Shown here piece after piece: positions 61,328 through 64,000 of a DNA stretch of 64,000 bases. The notes under the pieces were generated by a model, which searched no databases, was not told the origin of the DNA, and was given only the letters and a program-made list of their open reading frames with translations. Numbering within the stretch: the first letter of the stretch is position 1; each line of letters starts with the position of its first letter. Source of the stretch: Trichoplax adhaerens (Eukaryota > Placozoa > Uniplacotomia > Trichoplacea > Trichoplacidae); contig NW_002060945.1 of the NCBI RefSeq assembly GCF_000150275.1, positions 7,442,643 through 7,506,642 of the forward strand, written 5' to 3'. Position numbers and translations under genes: made by a program.

Positions 61328-64000
61328 CTACGTTTAAAGAAAATATTTTTATGAACTCATACTTATAATATTATCGATATTTTTAACGAATTGTTTTAAG
61401 TTAACTTCGCAAGTAAGTCGTACAACAGTTGCTCTATCTGGCAATCAATGGCTTTTTATCATATGCGGTAGTGATTAGGTTACGTTATTTATATAGTTCA
61501 TAAACTCAATATTATTTGACCGTTATACTGTCCGTGCAAAGATTAACGAAATGCTTTAAATAATCTTCACAAGCAAGTTATGCAATAGTTGCCATATCAG
61601 AAAGTAAATGATTTTTCTGTCTTATACAGTTGTGATTTGATTACGTTATTAACGTTAATTATTTGAAGTGCAAGGATTAGAAGGAAATTGCTATATTCGT
61701 AATTTTTTAAGACAACTAAAGGTGTGTGTGAAAATTCTATCATTAAGAATAGGAGATGCTTGTTTAATCATTGAAGTCCAAGGATTAGAAAGAGAGTACT
61801 GTATTCTTAATTTTTTTTTTGAGACAGCTAAAGGTGTTCCTGAAACATTCTATCCTCAACAATGGGATACAACATTTGCACAATGTAATATAACCTTGGA
61901 AGACTCGTTTCATCAAAGTTCAGGTAGTCATAATATCCTATGAAGATTTCGAAACCATGATGGCTACCTTTTGTAAACATTTCTTATTTTATGATACGGT
62001 GCATTTTAAAATGCCTTTCATAAATGGATAGATAACAGTTTTGACATGGTCCCCTCAAAATCATTATCCCTGGATTACATTCTATAATCATTCTACTTTA
62101 ATAAGCCAGTCTTATGATTGCTGACTTAGTAAGGAGTGATTCATTATGATAGCATTGTGATCTCAGTATATTATAACTGGGGTGGAAAGCATAGAGTGTG
62201 AAAATAATCAAATTCATATAGTAATTAGTATCAATGAATATAATTTTATCGTGATAACTTAACGTAATGTTATTATGCTTAGAGTAATTATAGCATCGAT
62301 AAAGATTCAATACTCTGTAATAAGAATTGATTAAATCTTTTGATTTAGCTAAAGTACTCATTCAAATAAGAATATTACACGTACCTTACATCAATAATAA
62401 TATTTGAGTCTTAAAATTTCTTATCACGTAAAACTACCGTAAATTATCATCACTAATCGTTTAAAGTAATTGGTAAATCACACCGAAACTAATTCGTACT
62501 CTTATCAATATCATAAGAAGGATTTATACCTTAACAAGATAGACTGAAATTGTGATCTCAGGAATTACCGTACTTTGTTGTTCAATAGAAACGCCATGAA
62601 GTTTTTAAATTTAATATAAGTACAATACTGACGATCATTTTAAAGTAAAAAGGTATTGGTACGTATTTTCTCGAATTTCATACTGGATTTGCTCAACAAA
62701 ATAAATACTCAAATAAGCTTAATTATTTGATCTTACTTGATACTCTTCTAACGTAGTCTGTTGGGAATGAAGTTGGATGTTGAGGATTAATTCTTGACAT
62801 CTATCAAATTAAGACCGTCAATGATTTTATTATTTAGCAGTAAAGTTTTATCACATTCAATAAATCAGTAGTTTATTTTTATCCACTAAAATATACCATG
62901 AGTTAGAGCTGGATCAATTGCCATTGAAGTAATAAATTGCAGGAACTTTCCAAGATCGTAGTTATTGAAATGGAATCAAATAGATCATGAAGTAAGTGTG
63001 GACAAACTGTAGTACCACGAGAGAGTAGGTACCGTTCTACTTCATTTCAACTTTGACCTACAGACTAATATTGATTGAAATGATAAAATCGATTTAAATT
63101 CACTCTTTAACCGTCTACTGATAGTTTAAACTTATTTTAGGAAACGATATTCAGGTAAACCATATGTTTGTTATCAATTATGAATTAATTGAGCTTATAG
63201 CTTTGCAAAATTTGACTAGTGTCTTCAAGGTAGCATATGGTTGCACAAGTTGATTCCATAAGCAATGCCATCATACGAGATAATAAGGAGACTACGTCAT
63301 TTATGGCGTTGTGCAGTATTTAGCTTAAGAAATAGAAGGAAGAATTTGATACTAGATATACTGGCACATTAATTGCATTACTCTTATTGATAGACTGCAA
63401 ATGTTATTGCTCAAGAGTAGGATGATGATGATATTGAAAGAAATTTTATGTACTACATGTTCTAAAATATCAAAATGAATCAGTAATTATTAATTTCTAG
63501 TGAATTTGGTAATAATATCTCTTTCAGACGGTTAGAGATCAAGATATGACATATAATTAATAACAAATAGTTTTTAATACATCTAATATTTGGAGCATAA
63601 TCAGTTTTTCAATCTTCGATATTTTAAAAATACGAACATAAAATGGGCATAGATAGGTACTTACCATTATCGATACGCTGCCCTATAATAACCATAAATC
63701 GAATGTAATTGCTTGTACATCTATGCACAGATTTGGTAATAGTATAAAGCTTTGTGTGATATAGACATTAATGCGAACTCTTTCAAATAGTCGAAAGACG
63801 ATAGAAACCACCTGTTAGCAAGCCGTATTTTCTTATGTATTTAATCAAGTTATTTTACATTATTCTTAGTAATATTTTAGACTTTGAACCTATTTAAAAT
63901 TAATTTCTATTAAGTGTACAAAAGTATAATGCCATTATTAATTACGCGTACTGTATAATTATAATTATCGGTAATGACTGCGATTGATGAATGAATGAAC
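61328..64000. other. Right end: no recognised gene, possible 5' region of the SRCIN1/SKT-like gene
   Basis: Upstream exons of the neighbouring minus-strand gene may lie here or outside. A minus-strand frame at 62361-62098 starting MSTLAKSKDL has a donor-like AGA|GTATT, but its phase does not fit the next known exon. Nested tandem duplications occupy 61385-61880. Confidence 0.4.
61385..61880. repeat. Nested tandem duplications
   Basis: A block of roughly 130 bases near 61387 recurs near 61547 (AACGAATTGTTTTAA versus AACGAAATGCTTTAA, both ending in a GTTACGTTATT or ATTACGTTATT word). Just downstream, a 108-bp period links 61671 and 61779 (CAAGGATTAGAA, then TAATTTTTT and AGCTAAAGGTGT-like words). 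The duplication explains the repeated sequence inside the open frame at 61668-61943, which I do not call a gene. Confidence 0.75.

Overview
The window is nuclear DNA of an animal. It is AT-rich, its genes are split by GT..AG introns, and it carries three recognisable animal genes: the spliceosomal protein BCAS2/SPF27, a B-type cyclin, and a scaffold of the metazoan SRCIN1/SKT (p140Cap/Sickle tail) family. The base composition, introns of a few hundred bases and gene spacing would suit an early-branching animal such as a placozoan. That assignment is an inference. A 50-base run of N at 8977-9026 marks an assembly gap.

Left part (1-9.0 kb): a minus-strand coiled-coil gene leaves the window at base 1. 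BCAS2 follows on the plus strand with nine exons. The two diverge from a 2.5 kb interval holding an exact 7 x 103 bp satellite, each unit with a TGACGTCA palindrome, and an ACTGA-type pentamer tract. A minus-strand cyclin B gene is convergent with BCAS2 and is cut off by the gap. From 9.0 to 15.6 kb I see no convincing gene, only TACTGTA-like palindromic repeats, a copy of a dispersed repeat and a diverged 1.5 kb tandem duplication.

Centre (15.6-52.8 kb): the notable system is a same-strand array of seven genes for secreted, charge-segregated proteins. Six start with a signal peptide and an acidic, disordered-looking region, then a phase-0 intron, then an exon that begins with (or soon reaches) an Arg-rich block, usually marked by Ser-Trp-Gly. 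In five of them a long coiled coil and a cysteine cluster follow. Genes 3 to 5 lie in tandem segmental duplications of about 5 kb; genes 3 and 4 hold 15 uninterrupted 14-residue repeats with no length difference. Gene 6 stops after the Arg-rich block, and gene 7 has only an acidic coiled coil. All seven appear to share a promoter plan: a TATA box, a noncoding first exon and an intron in the 5' UTR. Genes 3, 4, 5 and 6 add a TTACTTTC box 27-36 bases before the TATA box. This points to coordinated expression in one secretory cell type. The function is unknown; granule condensation, mucus or matrix, and defence are possibilities.

Right part (54.5-61.3 kb): a minus-strand SRCIN1/SKT-like gene with eight visible exons encodes 1,523 residues, including the N-terminal globular domain and the C-terminal coiled-coil (AIP3/Bud6-like) region. 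Its largest exon has a recent 43-residue tandem duplication. The last 2.7 kb holds small tandem duplications and no recognised gene, although 5' exons of the SRCIN1/SKT gene may lie there.

All exon models were read by eye from splice signals, reading phase and similarity to neighbours or known families. No transcript evidence was available.
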